A stretch of DNA of 64,000 nt from Cymodocea nodosa (taxonomy: Eukaryota > Streptophyta > Magnoliopsida > Alismatales > Cymodoceaceae), in contig JAZBRI010000008.1 of the NCBI GenBank assembly GCA_036874045.1, forward strand, positions 12,663,001 through 12,727,000. The letters are read 5' to 3'. The notes beneath the pieces are model-generated. The model made no database searches and was not told the DNA's origin. It worked only from the letters and a program-made list of their open reading frames with translations. Position 1 is the first letter of the stretch, and every line of letters starts with the position of its first letter. Below are positions 24,886 through 35,416 of the stretch, piece by piece. The position numbers were made by a program, and so were the translations under genes.

Positions 24886-25072
24886 TCGACGTTGGTTGAT
24901 CATTTTTAACGTCTCTAATTCAAAACCGAACATGAACTTTTGGTTTCATTCGGCTCCTTTATGGAAAATCTACGTATTCCCAAATCTAAGTTAAGCATAA
25001 AATAAAAGAAAAAAACGGAGAAAACAGTTATGCCGTACGAAAAAAGGATTCATTGTAAATCTGAAAAAAAAA
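24886..25072 (-). other. 3' part of the trnG-UCC group II intron
   Basis: On the minus strand GAGCCGAATGAAACC...GGTTTTGAATTAGAGACG near 24908-24960 has the form of domain V of a group II intron, directly upstream of the trnG exon. The remaining intron sequence runs to about 25070. Confidence 0.65.
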
Positions 25073-25159
25073 ATGGAGATCCATAACATTTATGTCAGCT
25101 TTTTTATTTGCTTTCTAGATGATCCCTCTAGAAAGAAAGTATTATACCAAATCTTTCTA

Positions 25160-25394
25160 GTTAACCTCTTCCACCGGATCACCATCATTGATATCATGAT
25201 CTCTCTTAGTATAAATTATTACGGGTCTGGATTTTCTGGAACGAATTGGATAATCAATTCCAGATTCCTTTGGATTCTCATCTTCCATTTCATCAAATTC
25301 GAACAACTCAAAATTTTTTGTCAATTTTTGTGGACAAGGAACTTTTTTACTAATTTCTTTTATTGAAACAAATTTATTATTTCTAATTGTTTAA
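25160..25394 (-). pseudogene. ycf1: ycf1 C-terminal-region fragment, copy 2
   Basis: Same segment as 24647-24832, extended at the downstream side (GDPVEEV). Both copies end close to the same NKF codons. Confidence 0.6.
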
Positions 25395-25559
25395 ATAGCA
25401 TTGGAATTTACAATTTCTTTATAGGTGAATGGTTCAAATATATTGGGGGTGGACGAATCTCCTCTTATCTTTTTTTATATTTATCTTACATATCCATTTT
25501 TTTACTAATTTTTTTAAGTTTATAATATAAAAACCAGAAGGGATATTCTTTTTTTCTAC
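25395..25559. other. Plastid-block spacer, not identified
   Basis: AT-rich, no gene recognised. It may be further ycf1 sequence, since the neighbouring minus-strand reading continues in part. Confidence 0.3.
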
Positions 25560-26172
25560 TTTGGAATTCCAAAGTACATCGATAGCGATTTTGTTCTCCT
25601 AAATTTTCCATTGTATAGTGAATAACTTGCACTTCCTCATCAGATTCTTCTAGTTCCTCACCAGATTCTTCTAGTTCCTCTTCAGTTTCCTCTGTTTTAT
25701 TTTGGTAAGTTGTTTCTACGTCACTTTCCCTCTTTTCTTCTATTTCTGAGATTTATTTTTGGAGTTTATTAGTGACAATAGGCAACGACATTCTGCCTAA
25801 ATAGTAGATATAGGTGATAAATAAGAGAATACTAAAGATTCGAGCCAGAAAATTTTTCAATTCTGACACAAGGTACTTATTAGATCGAATAAAACGATTT
25901 TGCCGTATCCAGAATTATACGAATTCAACCCATTTAATGAATAAAATGTGACCCATTAACCAACCAACAAAACCACTTGTTACAAATAACATCTTGTTGT
26001 TGCATCGAAACATATAAATGTTGACTAATCTAGATAATGTTGAACTTGGTAAAATAAAATGGTTGCATAATTGAAAGATTAGATTGTTCAGGAATACACA
26101 TAAAATGTTGAGATTACGCATTGAATTTTTGGTAGTAGATCTATAATAAAAAAAGTTTTTTTGATTGTCCAA
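25560..26172 (-). pseudogene. ycf1: ycf1 N-terminal fragment with acidic repeat region, copy 1
   Basis: The minus strand encodes [39 protein letters not shown] and GHILFIKWV, the hydrophobic N-terminal part of Ycf1. [17 protein letters not shown] and a Glu-rich stretch (EEELEES repeats) follow to about 25560. In plastids Ycf1/Tic214 is a large inner-envelope protein. The start codon is missing. Confidence 0.8.
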
Positions 26173-26248
26173 TAGTAATAGTAATAAAACTTATTTTTAT
26201 TGAATTTTTCGAGAAATTACAATAGAAAAGAAAAAAGGGAGGTTTGTT

Positions 26249-26660
26249 ATGATGAAGATAATAAATCCGGTCGTTGTGGTCAGACTCTATTATGGATTTC
26301 TAACCACATTCTGAATAGGACCCTCTTCTATCTTCCTTCTCCGAGATCAGGTTATGGAAGAAGGAACCGAGAAGGAGATATCAGCAACAACAGGTTTTAT
26401 TACGGGGCAACTCGTGATGTTTATATCAATCTATTATGCACCTCTGCATCTAGCATCGGGTAGACCTCATACAATAACTGTGCTAATTCTACCCTATCTT
26501 TTGTTTCATTTCTTCTGGAACAATCAAAAAAACTTTTTTGATTATAGATCTACTACCAAAAATTCAATGCGTAATCTAATCTAATCTTTTTTGATTATGT
26601 GTATTCCTGAACAATCTAATCTTTCAATTATGCAACCATTTTATTTTACAAAGTTCAACA
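26249..26660 (+). pseudogene. ycf1: ycf1 N-terminal fragment, copy 2 (opposite strand)
   Basis: Reads MKIINPVVVV, LYYGFLTTF, then a TGA stop, then [20 protein letters not shown] and [20 protein letters not shown], all typical of the Ycf1 N-terminus. It is head-to-head with copy 1. The pieces overlap at [17 protein letters not shown], giving an imperfect inverted repeat (26100-26170 against 26520-26585). Confidence 0.8.
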
Positions 26661-27925
26661 TTATTCCTTATTACAATATACGAAATGGGGGGCTGGACTA
26701 ACTCCATTCTTATGAAATCGCAAATCAGATTGTTTGTCCTTATTTCAACAAAGGAAGCATGAACCTCTTCCATAGAACCATTTTTCTCTTGGTTCCAATT
26801 CAATACTAAGCAAGTCCAAACTAATTGAATACTTGTTTGAGAAATCCCTCGAATTGGCTTTCCATTACCATAAAGGATATAATTGACAACTTTAAGTTGG
26901 ACATTATCCCTTTCAGGCAAGGGATCCGGGGGGAAAAATGTTGATAGATTGATCCCATCTGATATTTTATATGTAACTACGGGGTGAACCAAAACAAAAT
27001 ACTTTTTCTTGGTAGGTGTGATCCGTTGTACATAGATCCAATTTTTTAATTTTTTGGATTCCTTAAAATCTTTTTTTCCTGTTCCTAGCGGTATCAAAAT
27101 GCCACTATGCTTGGATATCTTATCCATCCCCCTAGGAAAATGGATATCCCCAGAAAATATTTTCAGTTCAATACTTCTTTTTTTTCTCTCCTGTCGGACC
27201 AATCTGCCTACTTGGCTTCTTATATTTAAAGTGATTTGTGTATTTACTCCAATAATACTATTGTTCCGAACCATTATGAACGAGGATATAGGTAGGATAT
27301 GCACTTCTTCGGGAATGAAAAAAAATCGATCTACTTTCAGTTGGTATTGCGAATTAAATTCTTTTGTTCCTCGATACTCAATCAAATCCTCTTTTTTGAC
27401 GGGAGAATCCGCCTCTATGGTCCCATATTTAATGATTCCTGAACTGCTTCTTCTATATCGGGGATCTTCGAAATAAGCAAGAATACTATTTCTACGTAAA
27501 ATACCATTTATGGGTATTTCAATCGAAATACCAAAAGGAGGTATTAATTCTTTCTCTCGTTCTTGATCATAATATTGTAATGGAATTATGAATCTATTTC
27601 TTCGCCTCTTCGCCAATAAATAAGAATTCTCTTGTGGAATAGAAGGATATAGGCAATTCCAATGGTCGTTGGGTATAATTCGATTAGATCTTGAATAATC
27701 AAGACTCCTACCCTTTTTTTTACCAAGGGGCTTCGAGCTAAACAATTCCTGTTTCACCTGATCATCAGTTATTGAGAAGTCAGAACTATCTTTCCCTTTG
27801 ATATAAAAAGAATGAACATTTATTTGATCTTGATCCTTGTGGAGTGAAAAAGAGACTATACTAGATCTGTACATACTTACTGCTAATATCCATAAATGAC
27901 TTGTTTTTGGTAATAGATGAACATT
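26661..27925 (-). pseudogene. rpoC2: rpoC2 internal fragment, open over 416 codons
   Basis: The minus strand from about 27925 to 26661 encodes an internal part of RpoC2, the beta'' subunit of plastid RNA polymerase. Recognisable blocks are [50 protein letters not shown] and [11 protein letters not shown]. Neither gene end is present. The frame has no stop from 27874 to its end, which suggests a recent transfer compared with the decayed retroelements. Confidence 0.9.
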
Positions 27926-28057
27926 AATTCATGGTCTAATCAGATGACATGTGGCTTCCAACATAGGGATTGCTAAAAGAAAAATTCGAGAAAAAGAACT
28001 GATTGTATGGGAAATTCATTCTAGATTCTATGAGAATTTTTATGAAAGCGTTACTAA
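27926..28057 (+). pseudogene. Partial second copy of the ndhB 5' end
   Basis: A stretch near 28010-28050 (ATTCTAGATTCTATGAGAAT and onwards) repeats the first codons of the ndhB piece just downstream with a few changes. The remaining sequence to 27926 is not recognised. Confidence 0.45.
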
Positions 28058-28059
28058 TT

Positions 28060-28131
28060 CATGATTTGGCATGTACAGAATGAAAACTTCATTCTCGATT
28101 CTACGAGAATTTTTATGAAAGCATTCACTTG
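28060..28131 (+). pseudogene. ndhB: ndhB first codons
   Basis: Encodes [20 protein letters not shown] followed by AFT and a stop. This is the start of NdhB, a membrane subunit of the plastid NDH complex. Only about 23 codons are present. Confidence 0.8.
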
Positions 28132-28215
28132 ACTGTCTACGGCTCCATTGCGTGTGCTCGGGGTAGAAGTTTTGTATAAATGTATCGCCATGTTAATGTT
28201 ATTAAGTATTTTACT

Positions 28216-28745
28216 TTAAGTTCTTTTAAATTCCAAAGTACATCGATAGCGATTTTGTTCTCCTAAATTTTCCATTGTATAGTGAATAACTTGCACTTCC
28301 TCATCATATTCTTCTAGTTCCTCATCAGATTCTTCTAGTTCCTCTTCAATTTCCTCCGTTTTATTTTGGTAAGTTGTTTCTACGTCACTTTCTTCCTCAC
28401 TTTCCCTCTTTTCTTCCGTTTCTGAGATTTCTTTTTTGAGTTTATTAGTGACAATAGGCAATGGCATTCTGCCTAAATAGTAGATGCAAGTGATAAATAA
28501 GAGAATACTAAAGATTCAACCCATTTAATGAATAAAATGTGACCCATTAACCAACCAACAAAACCACTTGTTACAAATAACATCTTGTTGTTGCATCGAA
28601 ACATATAAATGTTGACTAATCTGGATAATGTTGAACTTGGTAAAATAAAATGGTTGCATAATTGAAAGATTAGATTGTTCAGGAATATACATAAAATGCT
28701 GAGATTACGCACTGAATTTTTAACAAAATAAACAAGAAAAAGCAA
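28216..28745 (-). pseudogene. ycf1: ycf1 N-terminal and acidic region, copy 3
   Basis: Same order as 25560-26172 ([15 protein letters not shown] ... then the Glu-rich stretch). About 100 bases are missing at 28515, where AGATTC joins AACCC. In copy 1 this gap is filled between two ATTC repeats. The acidic part has one more EEESD unit than copy 1. Confidence 0.75.
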
Positions 28746-29507
28746 AAAAAAAAAAAAAAAGAACTATCGTCAAATGCCTCCCCTCCATACCTAAATATTG
28801 CATTGTCCCCAATGTAAAAGAAATCATTTAGAAATCATTTATAATGAAATCAAAACTTGCACTTCCTCATCAGATTCTTCTAGTTCCTCACCAGATTCTT
28901 CTAATTCCTCTTCAGTTTCCTCCGTTTTATTTTAACATGGGTCCTGATAAGCCCCAATTTATTGCTTCCTCCCCACCAATAATACCTACTCCCTCAACTC
29001 GTTCCAAAAAAATGGGATTGCGTGTGATCATTGTAATTTTATGTCTGGATTTTTTTTTACTACGAAAATGTACTTTTTTATAAGTATAAGCCAACCATAA
29101 ATTTTTAAATTATTTATCCCAAAAATAAATTGATCTATATTTTATACCAAATTGGTAATATATATATGATTACCACTTGTAACCTAAATCATTTTTCATA
29201 GGAGTTATATCAAACTGTCAATCGATAGAGTAGCACGGTAAATAACTATCTTTGTAGCTCCAGAATGTTTCAGTTTATGTTCCTACCTATTATCTGGATA
29301 TACCAAGAGAGATGTATAGTCTAATGAGGCTACTACGAAATATTTACTCATGGGCGGGGCAAGCTCTTCTATTCTGGTTCATGGTTTCTCTTGGCTATAT
29401 GGTTTATCCGGGGGGGAGATCGACGATATCGATGAGATTGATATTCAAATATTTCTTCTTAGAACTAGAACGCATTGATTTGACCCCATAAGCGGGACCA
29501 CCGCTGT
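28746..29507. other. Mixed spacer with a small ycf1 acidic-repeat copy
   Basis: Starts with an 18-base A run. Bases 28854-28935 are a fourth copy of the ycf1 Glu-rich repeat (minus strand). The rest, including 28936-29220 and 29221-29507, holds no gene I recognise. Confidence 0.45.
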
Positions 29508-31043
29508 TGAGCTATATTTTTAACTCAAGCTTTACTGCAAGTGCATAGTTCTTTTGGTGTACATGGCAAATACAGGTCATTCTTCCACAAGGATTGTGTT
29601 TATGACTTAATCAACTATTACTCAACTTGTTCTTCAAGCTCTTAGGTATACTTGAGTAAATTAATGACATATGAATGTAGAATAATCAAAGTTAACACAA
29701 GCTCACAAATCATGCAATTTCAAGGCAATTTGTAGTGGAAAATGGTGATGTGAATCAATTTCTTTACTTGTAAATCTATCAACTCATTCAATTATAACAT
29801 GCACACAAGTTCCACGTGATTTCAGAAGTGATATCAATGCATCAATATTAAGGAAAGAAAAATAAAACAACAAGGTTCAATAGACTATACTACTCTATTC
29901 TAATTTATACTAAATGCATGCAACAATGCTATTTGCTAATCTAGCTAAACTATACTATACTACTTGCATTAGAAATTCTTTTTGGAGATTGATTAGGACA
30001 AAATGTGATCAATATAAGATATAACAAACTCAATTAACTACTGAAATTAAAATTAACAACTAGATATAAGTGATAGGTTCTTCATTCAAATGAACATCAA
30101 CACTTATTTTCTTCTTCTTTCAATTCACACCTTCTTCTCAAATGCGCCAAGCCACCATTGATGAGTGTCATTCACTCATGTGAAAGCCTCACCAACAGCC
30201 CCAACAATACACGTGAATAGAGGATGCAAATTAGAAGTTGAAAAGAAGAATTAAACATTCATATACATTCATTGAACTCTATCTAGCTAAGAAGACATAT
30301 AATTGAGATGTTCACCACCATTTCTCATCAATTCTTCCTTCTATACAAGAAAATAATAAACTCTAAGAGTTGTCACTACCTTAGGAGCTTCTTATCTTCT
30401 TCTCTAGAGCTTTGAATTCAATGGAACTTGGCAGCAAATCCACCTCCAAGCTTGGATGTCTTCTCCTTAGCCCTTGGAATGGTGAATAGCATGAATGGAT
30501 GGTCTCTCTTTGGAAGCACAAGCCTCACCTCCAAGCTTCTTCTCCTCCTTCTTTCTCTCCTTGGAAACACCAAGTTGGCCTACGAAATTCCTCTCCCCTT
30601 GCCTTTATGTTAGCATGTGTTCTCTCTCTTTGGTGTGGCACCTTGGTTTTATCACCAAGCCAATAGGATGCCATAGATCTAGGAGGGCCAATAAGGTGTT
30701 GGCATGCCCTCTTCTTTAAAGTTTAGTCTACCAACTTTTGATTCTTTACATCTTCTTTTGGTCTTTTGCATTAAGCTCCTTCCATATGTGTGCTACCTAC
30801 AATTAATGGAAATTGAACTCCAAGAGACGTTAGCCAACATAGGACATTCAAAATAAAATCAATGTGTTCCATGTAAAATTATATTCAATGGGGGATGCAC
30901 TTGTTAATTAAATTTCTATATTGCACTATATTTCAAGACTTATATTACCCATAATTAATATCATTTATCCACCATAGATAGATAATATCATGCAAAATTA
31001 CTTATAAAATTCATTAAAAATGGGCAAAATTAAAGCTTGAACA
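29508..31043 (-). repeat. LTR-like nuclear repeat inside the plastid block
   Basis: Non-coding, about 1.5 kb, between plastid pieces. Read on the minus strand it begins near TGCCCATTTTTAATG and ends with CACAAGGA-complement and GTGCACTTGCAG-like sequence. The same end structure is seen on the plus strand of the repeat at 39394-41659. The motifs resemble the LTR 3' end of Ty3/gypsy Tat/Ogre elements. AAGCTT occurs at both borders. No reading frame of interest. Confidence 0.45.
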
Positions 31044-31945
31044 ACCGCCCAATAGCATGTTGCCGCCAGAAGCAAAACCCCATATTTCTTATAGAGAATC
31101 TCCTAATTGTTCAAGAGCAACTAGAAAGAGATTCTTTAACCAAAAAGAATTAAGTTCGGATGTAGGATTCCTATCTAGAAGTTTTCGCAACTCAATCATG
31201 TATGATGAAATCATCAAAGATTTGATCTTTTCTAATTCTGTTTGTAACTCACTAAAGGCTCGGGAAACAAAGATAAGAGGTATCATGAAATATCCAGCAA
31301 CAAGAAGAAAGAAAAGGATTGAATAAAGGAACTCCCGAGCATTTGTTGATATTAGATGTGTCCATATCAATGGAAGGGGTGACTCATTATTTCAATGAAT
31401 CATTTCTTCGGACAGAAAAATATTCTGTAAACACTTACTCGAAATCTTACTTATCAGAGTCCATTGTGGAAGAATCGCCCACAATTTTTTCTGATAAATT
31501 GGCCGTGATATACCTGATCCATGCATAATATCATGAAAAATGGATACAAATTTTTAACTGCTACTTAGTGTCGGCAATGAGTTTGAAAAAATATCTAAAA
31601 GGGTGAAATTTAGATATTTGCACCTTGTCGAAGTAAGGAACCATGGCATATGTGTTTGGAACAGATTCCATTTTGAGAGATTTGAAAAAACACTATCTCA
31701 TTGAAAAGTTCTATACATCTGCCGTTTCTCAATGATTTCTTTAGACAAAGACTCCGTTTTTTCCTCTTTTCGGATGGTAAATATTTCTCAAAACATGGAG
31801 TGGGAATCAAACCCATGCTTGAATTGAAACTGAGATACTGATGCAAGTTCTTCCCTTCTGAATCAGATAGATTCATATCTGAAAAAGGCTGACAATAAGT
31901 TCTTTCCAAATTGATTATTTGTTCCTCTGTTAGAGGTGTTGCAAA
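31044..31945 (-). pseudogene. ycf2: ycf2 internal fragment
   Basis: The minus strand, 31945 to 31044, follows Ycf2 in order: [94 protein letters not shown]. Ycf2 is a large plastid inner-envelope AAA-type protein. Frame changes near 31380 and 31545 break it. Confidence 0.88.
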
Positions 31946-32169
31946 AATGTCTACTCTTTATTATTTTCTTACTTATTTTCCATAAAGAAACTTCAAATCT
32001 TTTGGAATTATTTTTGTTGAAATATTTTTCTATTTTATTATACTAGTTATATCTTATACTACTTAGAATACATACACAACTTATATATAACAATTTACAT
32101 ATAATATATACACAATTATCCTACGGAATTCTCGTAGTGTACAATTATCTAATGAGGTATCAACTATTT
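31946..32169. other. AT-rich spacer, not identified
   Basis: Very AT-rich sequence between the ycf2 and ycf1 pieces. No gene seen. Confidence 0.3.
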
Positions 32170-32431
32170 GACGAAAATCTGATTGTTGTGGATAACGTAT
32201 TACATACACCTCTTCCACCGGATCACCATCATTGATATCTTGATCTCTCTCAGTATAAATTATTACGGGTCTGGATTTTCTGGAACGAATTGGATAACCA
32301 ATTCTAGATTCCTCTGGATTCTCATCTTCCATTTCATCAAATTCGAACAACTCAAAATTTTTTGTCAATTTTTGTGGACAAGGAACTTTTTTACTAATTT
32401 CTTTTATTGAAACAAATTTATTATTTCTAAT
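32170..32431 (-). pseudogene. ycf1: ycf1 C-terminal-region fragment, copy 3
   Basis: Encodes [19 protein letters not shown] through GDPVEEVYVIRYPQQSDFR on the minus strand, the longest of the four copies. After DFR the match to Ycf1 stops. Confidence 0.65.
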
Positions 32432-32435
32432 TGTT

Positions 32436-32833
32436 TTATCATTTGATTACCAACCATGGAGAAAATATAGAATGAGCGTGAGGTAAAAATTCCATATTAA
32501 TCCGAATTAACCCATATGCTCCCATTTTTAATAGGATTCCGGCTAGAAGCATACATGTACTGTAATGTGCTTCTCCATGGGTATCTGGTAACCATGTATG
32601 TAGGGGTATAATCGGTGATTTGACAGCATAAACGATAAGAAAACCAAAATAAAATAGAATTTCCAACGCCATAGGGTACGATTGATTAGCTAATGTTTCA
32701 AAATTCAATGTGGGTTCATTGGAACCATATAAACCCATACCCAACACTCCTATTAATAGAAAAATAGAACCCCCTGCAGTGTATAAAATAAACTTTGTAG
32801 CTAAGTACAAATGTTTTTTACCCCCCCACATGG
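32436..32833 (-). pseudogene. ndhD: ndhD internal fragment
   Basis: Minus-strand frame of about 130 codons without stops: [40 protein letters not shown] and [20 protein letters not shown]. These are core membrane segments of NdhD. Both ends of the gene are missing. Confidence 0.9.
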
Positions 32834-32861
32834 ATAAGAGTAAGTAAATAGGAATTTAATT

Positions 32862-33022
32862 TCTTTGATGATTCCATCATACATGATTGAGTTGCGAAAA
32901 CTTCTGGATAGGTATCCTACATCCGAACTTAATTCTTTTTGGTTAAAGAATCTCTTTCTAGTTGCTCTAGAACAATTAGGAGATTCTCTAGAAGAAATAT
33001 GGGGTTCTGCTTCTAGTGGCAA
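32862..33022 (+). pseudogene. ycf2: ycf2 fragment, second copy, opposite strand
   Basis: [20 protein letters not shown] and [20 protein letters not shown] followed by [10 protein letters not shown]. It repeats part of the piece at 31044-31200 in the other orientation. Confidence 0.8.
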
Positions 33023-33034
33023 CATGCTATTAGG

Positions 33035-33075
33035 TGGTGGAGAGAGAGGGATTCGAACCCTCGATAGTTCTGAAC
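33035..33075 (-). tRNA. trnS-UGA: trnS-UGA 3' end (fragment)
   Basis: The minus strand reads AGAACTATCGAGGGTTCGAA then TCCCTCTCTCTCC, the variable-arm, T-arm and acceptor part of plastid tRNA-Ser(UGA). The anticodon half is missing, so the isoacceptor call rests on similarity. Confidence 0.7.
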
Positions 33076-33149
33076 AATAAATTTGTTTCAATAAAAGAAA
33101 TTAGTAAAAAAGTTCCTTGTCCACAAAAATTTACAAAAAATTTTGAGTT
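33076..33149 (+). pseudogene. ycf1: ycf1 C-terminal-region fragment, copy 4
   Basis: Short plus-strand copy starting at the NKF codons and ending with the retroelement junction at about 33150. Confidence 0.6.
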
Positions 33150-33515
33150 GTTTTTACTTCTCAACTGCAGCATATGAGTTCAAAGTTATTTTATGGTGAT
33201 GTTATATGTAGAATCCTTTCAAGCCAATTGACTTTATTCAACTAGTCCTCTAAAACTAAAGGCATGAGAGCTTTTAGTATAAAAGATTTGCAAAAATTCC
33301 AAGTCTTGCATCAACCTCAACAAACACAACAACAACCAACAGATTGTATATAATAGATTCGACCACAATAGCAAAGTTATTCAGTTCAAGTAGAACAGCA
33401 AACCCAACTACCTCCTGACCTAGATGATATGCATAACGACATTAGAAATGATATTAGGCATCTAGGAGATAAAATCTGTAATACTATAAGTGATATACTT
33501 CAGAGGAATAGATAA
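33150..33515 (+). pseudogene. A3 third ORF, 3' part
   Basis: Resumes at FTSQLQHMSSKLFYGD, continues through the KGMRAFSIKDLQKFQ block and a Gln-rich stretch, and ends ILQRNR then stop at 33513. Stops near 33240, 33350 and 33368. It matches A1 9140-9512, so about 17 bases at the plastid junction are missing or replaced. Confidence 0.85.
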
Positions 33516-34023
33516 CTACTTGTTTGCTTGTATCTGAATACAAAATGTAATGTTTGTATTCATTGTTTGATTCATTGAACAATACATTTTTCTGTAAATG
33601 TTTACCATTCTTATTATTGTTTACAGAAAGCATTGTTGTAAATATATCTCTTACTATACATTCTGTGTAATTATCTTTTTGATTAATGACAAAAAGGGGG
33701 AGAAATGTTATAAAAAAAAAAGATGATTATGATTTTAATTGCATATAGTATAAAGGGAGATGATATTTATATGGTTATTGTAATCTAACAGATGATAATA
33801 TAATCTAAAAGGTAGAGAAATGATACTTATATAATTATTGACATCTGAAAGTTTTATTTCTAAGAGGTGAATTTTACACAAACAATACAATAAGCTTAAG
33901 TGAACTTAAGTCAACAAACTTGTTTGTTGAATTAAAAGTTAACCCAATAAAGGTGCTTTGTTGAGTTAAATATATTTCATAATTGATTTAATATGTTTTT
34001 GTCATCATCAAAAAGGGGGAGAT
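33516..34023 (+). other. A3 3' untranslated region with two polypurine tracts
   Basis: Collinear with 9513-10012. Tracts CAAAAAGGGGGAG at about 33690 and AAAAAGGGGGAGA at about 34010. Confidence 0.8.
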
Positions 34024-34412
34024 TATTGAGTATTTTGTTTTGATGATGTGTGCTGAATGAAAAATAATCATATTTGCTCAATTACTATTGCTTGTGAAAA
34101 GAAATTAAAATCATCAATTAATACAGAAAAAGCTTACTGATACAAATACTTGTCTATATTGGATCTAAAATTATACTAAGTTAATAACTAGTCATTTCAT
34201 TGCATTAATTTCTCATTTAACTAAATGTTAAGTTAACGTGTTTTTTATTGAAAAGCATGATATGTTTTAAAGTTATATTTTCTATAGCATAAATAGTGCA
34301 CGTTTAGACAACTCATTAAGTTAGAGTTTTGTTCGTATAGAGATCATGTGAGAACTCGTTAAGTTAGAGGCTTAAAGGTTAAAATAGATCACATGAGAAC
34401 TCGTTGAGTTAG
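34024..34412 (+). repeat. A3 3' LTR, first 389 bases
   Basis: Starts TATTGAG (TG end mutated to TA) and follows the family A LTR to GTTGAGTTAG. At 34413 it meets an inverted LTR end. Confidence 0.85.
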
Positions 34413-35416
34413 TGTAGGACCATATGGCTACACAAGAGGGGGGGTGAATTGTGTTTCTCAATATCTTCGAATATAATTGAAACTTTAAAACTCAAAAACA
34501 AGGTTGTTGTCATTGAGGTTGTTGCATGGCTTAGAATTTTTGCAAATCTTTTACACTAAAAGCTCTCATGCCTTTAGTTTCAAAGGGCTAGTTAGATAAA
34601 TTTAATTGGTTTGCAAGGAGTCTACATATAGCATCACCAAAAAATAACTTTGAACTCATATGCTGTAGTTGAGAAATGAAAACATCAAACCAATTGATTT
34701 GAATTCTATTCAGCAGGCCATAAGTTGCATATAAACAACTTTTATTGACTTCCATATTGTGTCTGACTCTCTTAAATAAATTGGCATGCAGGATATTTAC
34801 AATAAACATTGCCTCTACATTCATATTTTCCATTAACCTCATTTCACTATATACATCTGGAATCTTTGATAGTGAGTGAATGTTCCATTCCAATTATCTA
34901 ATCAGGTCAAATCTATTTGTAACAACAACACCTTCATTCTTCAATCCCAAAACTTCAAAAATTAATTCAGGAGACAATGTGAACTCCTGTTGATTTATTT
35001 GAGTTGTCAGCATATTGTCATTCTTGATTAGATTGCTGTAAAAAGCTGCAATAAGCTCTTTATATTGTTTCCATTTTGTTCCAACTAGCAAGAATATAAT
35101 TAGGCCTTGAAACTCAAATAGATCTCTTATTTCCTTCAAATTTCTGAACTTTATTGGTCGAGCATGTAGAATCTGACTTGTAATTAGATTATTGTATTTC
35201 TGTAATGCTTCCTCAAATCTAAAATGAATTGAATTACCATGAATGTGTAATACTTTATATAAAAAAGGCGATACCTGAAGCCTTGATTCAGAATTTAATT
35301 CATCTTCAGGAACTTCTTCTTCAAAATGAATGTCATGTTGTTCCTCTGAGAAATTATTTTCTTGAAGCTGCGTATGTAAGCTTGATTCTCCAACTTCAAC
35401 AATGTAAGGAACATCC
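34413..35416 (-). mobile_element. Inverted, internally deleted family A fragment (A5)
   Basis: On the minus strand this is a piece of the third ORF (about 35416 to 34510) joined to the last 93 or so bases of a family A LTR. It ends exactly at the LTR terminus (TGTAGG at 34413). The ORF part is legible: LFEFQGLIIFLLVGTKWKQY, ELIFEVLGLKNEGVVV and LQHMSSKLFFGDAICRL. Everything between the Gln-rich tract and the LTR end is missing. Element B starts at its other border. Confidence 0.8.

Larger units (their letters stand above)
24316..33149. other. Nuclear plastid-DNA insertion (NUPT), rearranged mosaic
   Basis: About 8.8 kb that breaks the A3 third ORF. It holds pieces of at least eight plastid genes in mixed order and orientation: petD, ycf1 (several pieces), trnG-UCC, rpoC2, ndhB, ycf2, ndhD and trnS-UGA. 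One nuclear LTR-like repeat lies inside it. Flanks match the retroelement within a few bases on both sides and show no target-site duplication, which fits end-joining repair. No plastid gene here is complete. Confidence 0.9.
14901..34412 (+). mobile_element. Sirevirus element A3, split by plastid DNA
   Basis: The 5' LTR begins exactly at TG within A2 gag, so A3 inserted into A2. Gag, pol, the non-coding region and most of the third ORF follow, to about 24316. Plastid-derived DNA occupies 24316-33149. The rest of the third ORF, the purine tracts and the first 389 bases of the 3' LTR follow to 34412. The 3' LTR then stops against an inverted family A fragment, so the expected second target-site copy (about AGACC) is not visible. 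Confidence 0.85.

Noticed and set aside
26624..27874. A functional nuclear rpoC2 gene
   Set aside because: Only an internal part is present, with no start, promoter or transit peptide, inside a mosaic of plastid scraps.
33011..33080. Small frame ending [15 protein letters not shown]
   Set aside because: This peptide is the usual false translation of a tRNA-Ser 3' end, here the trnS-UGA fragment.
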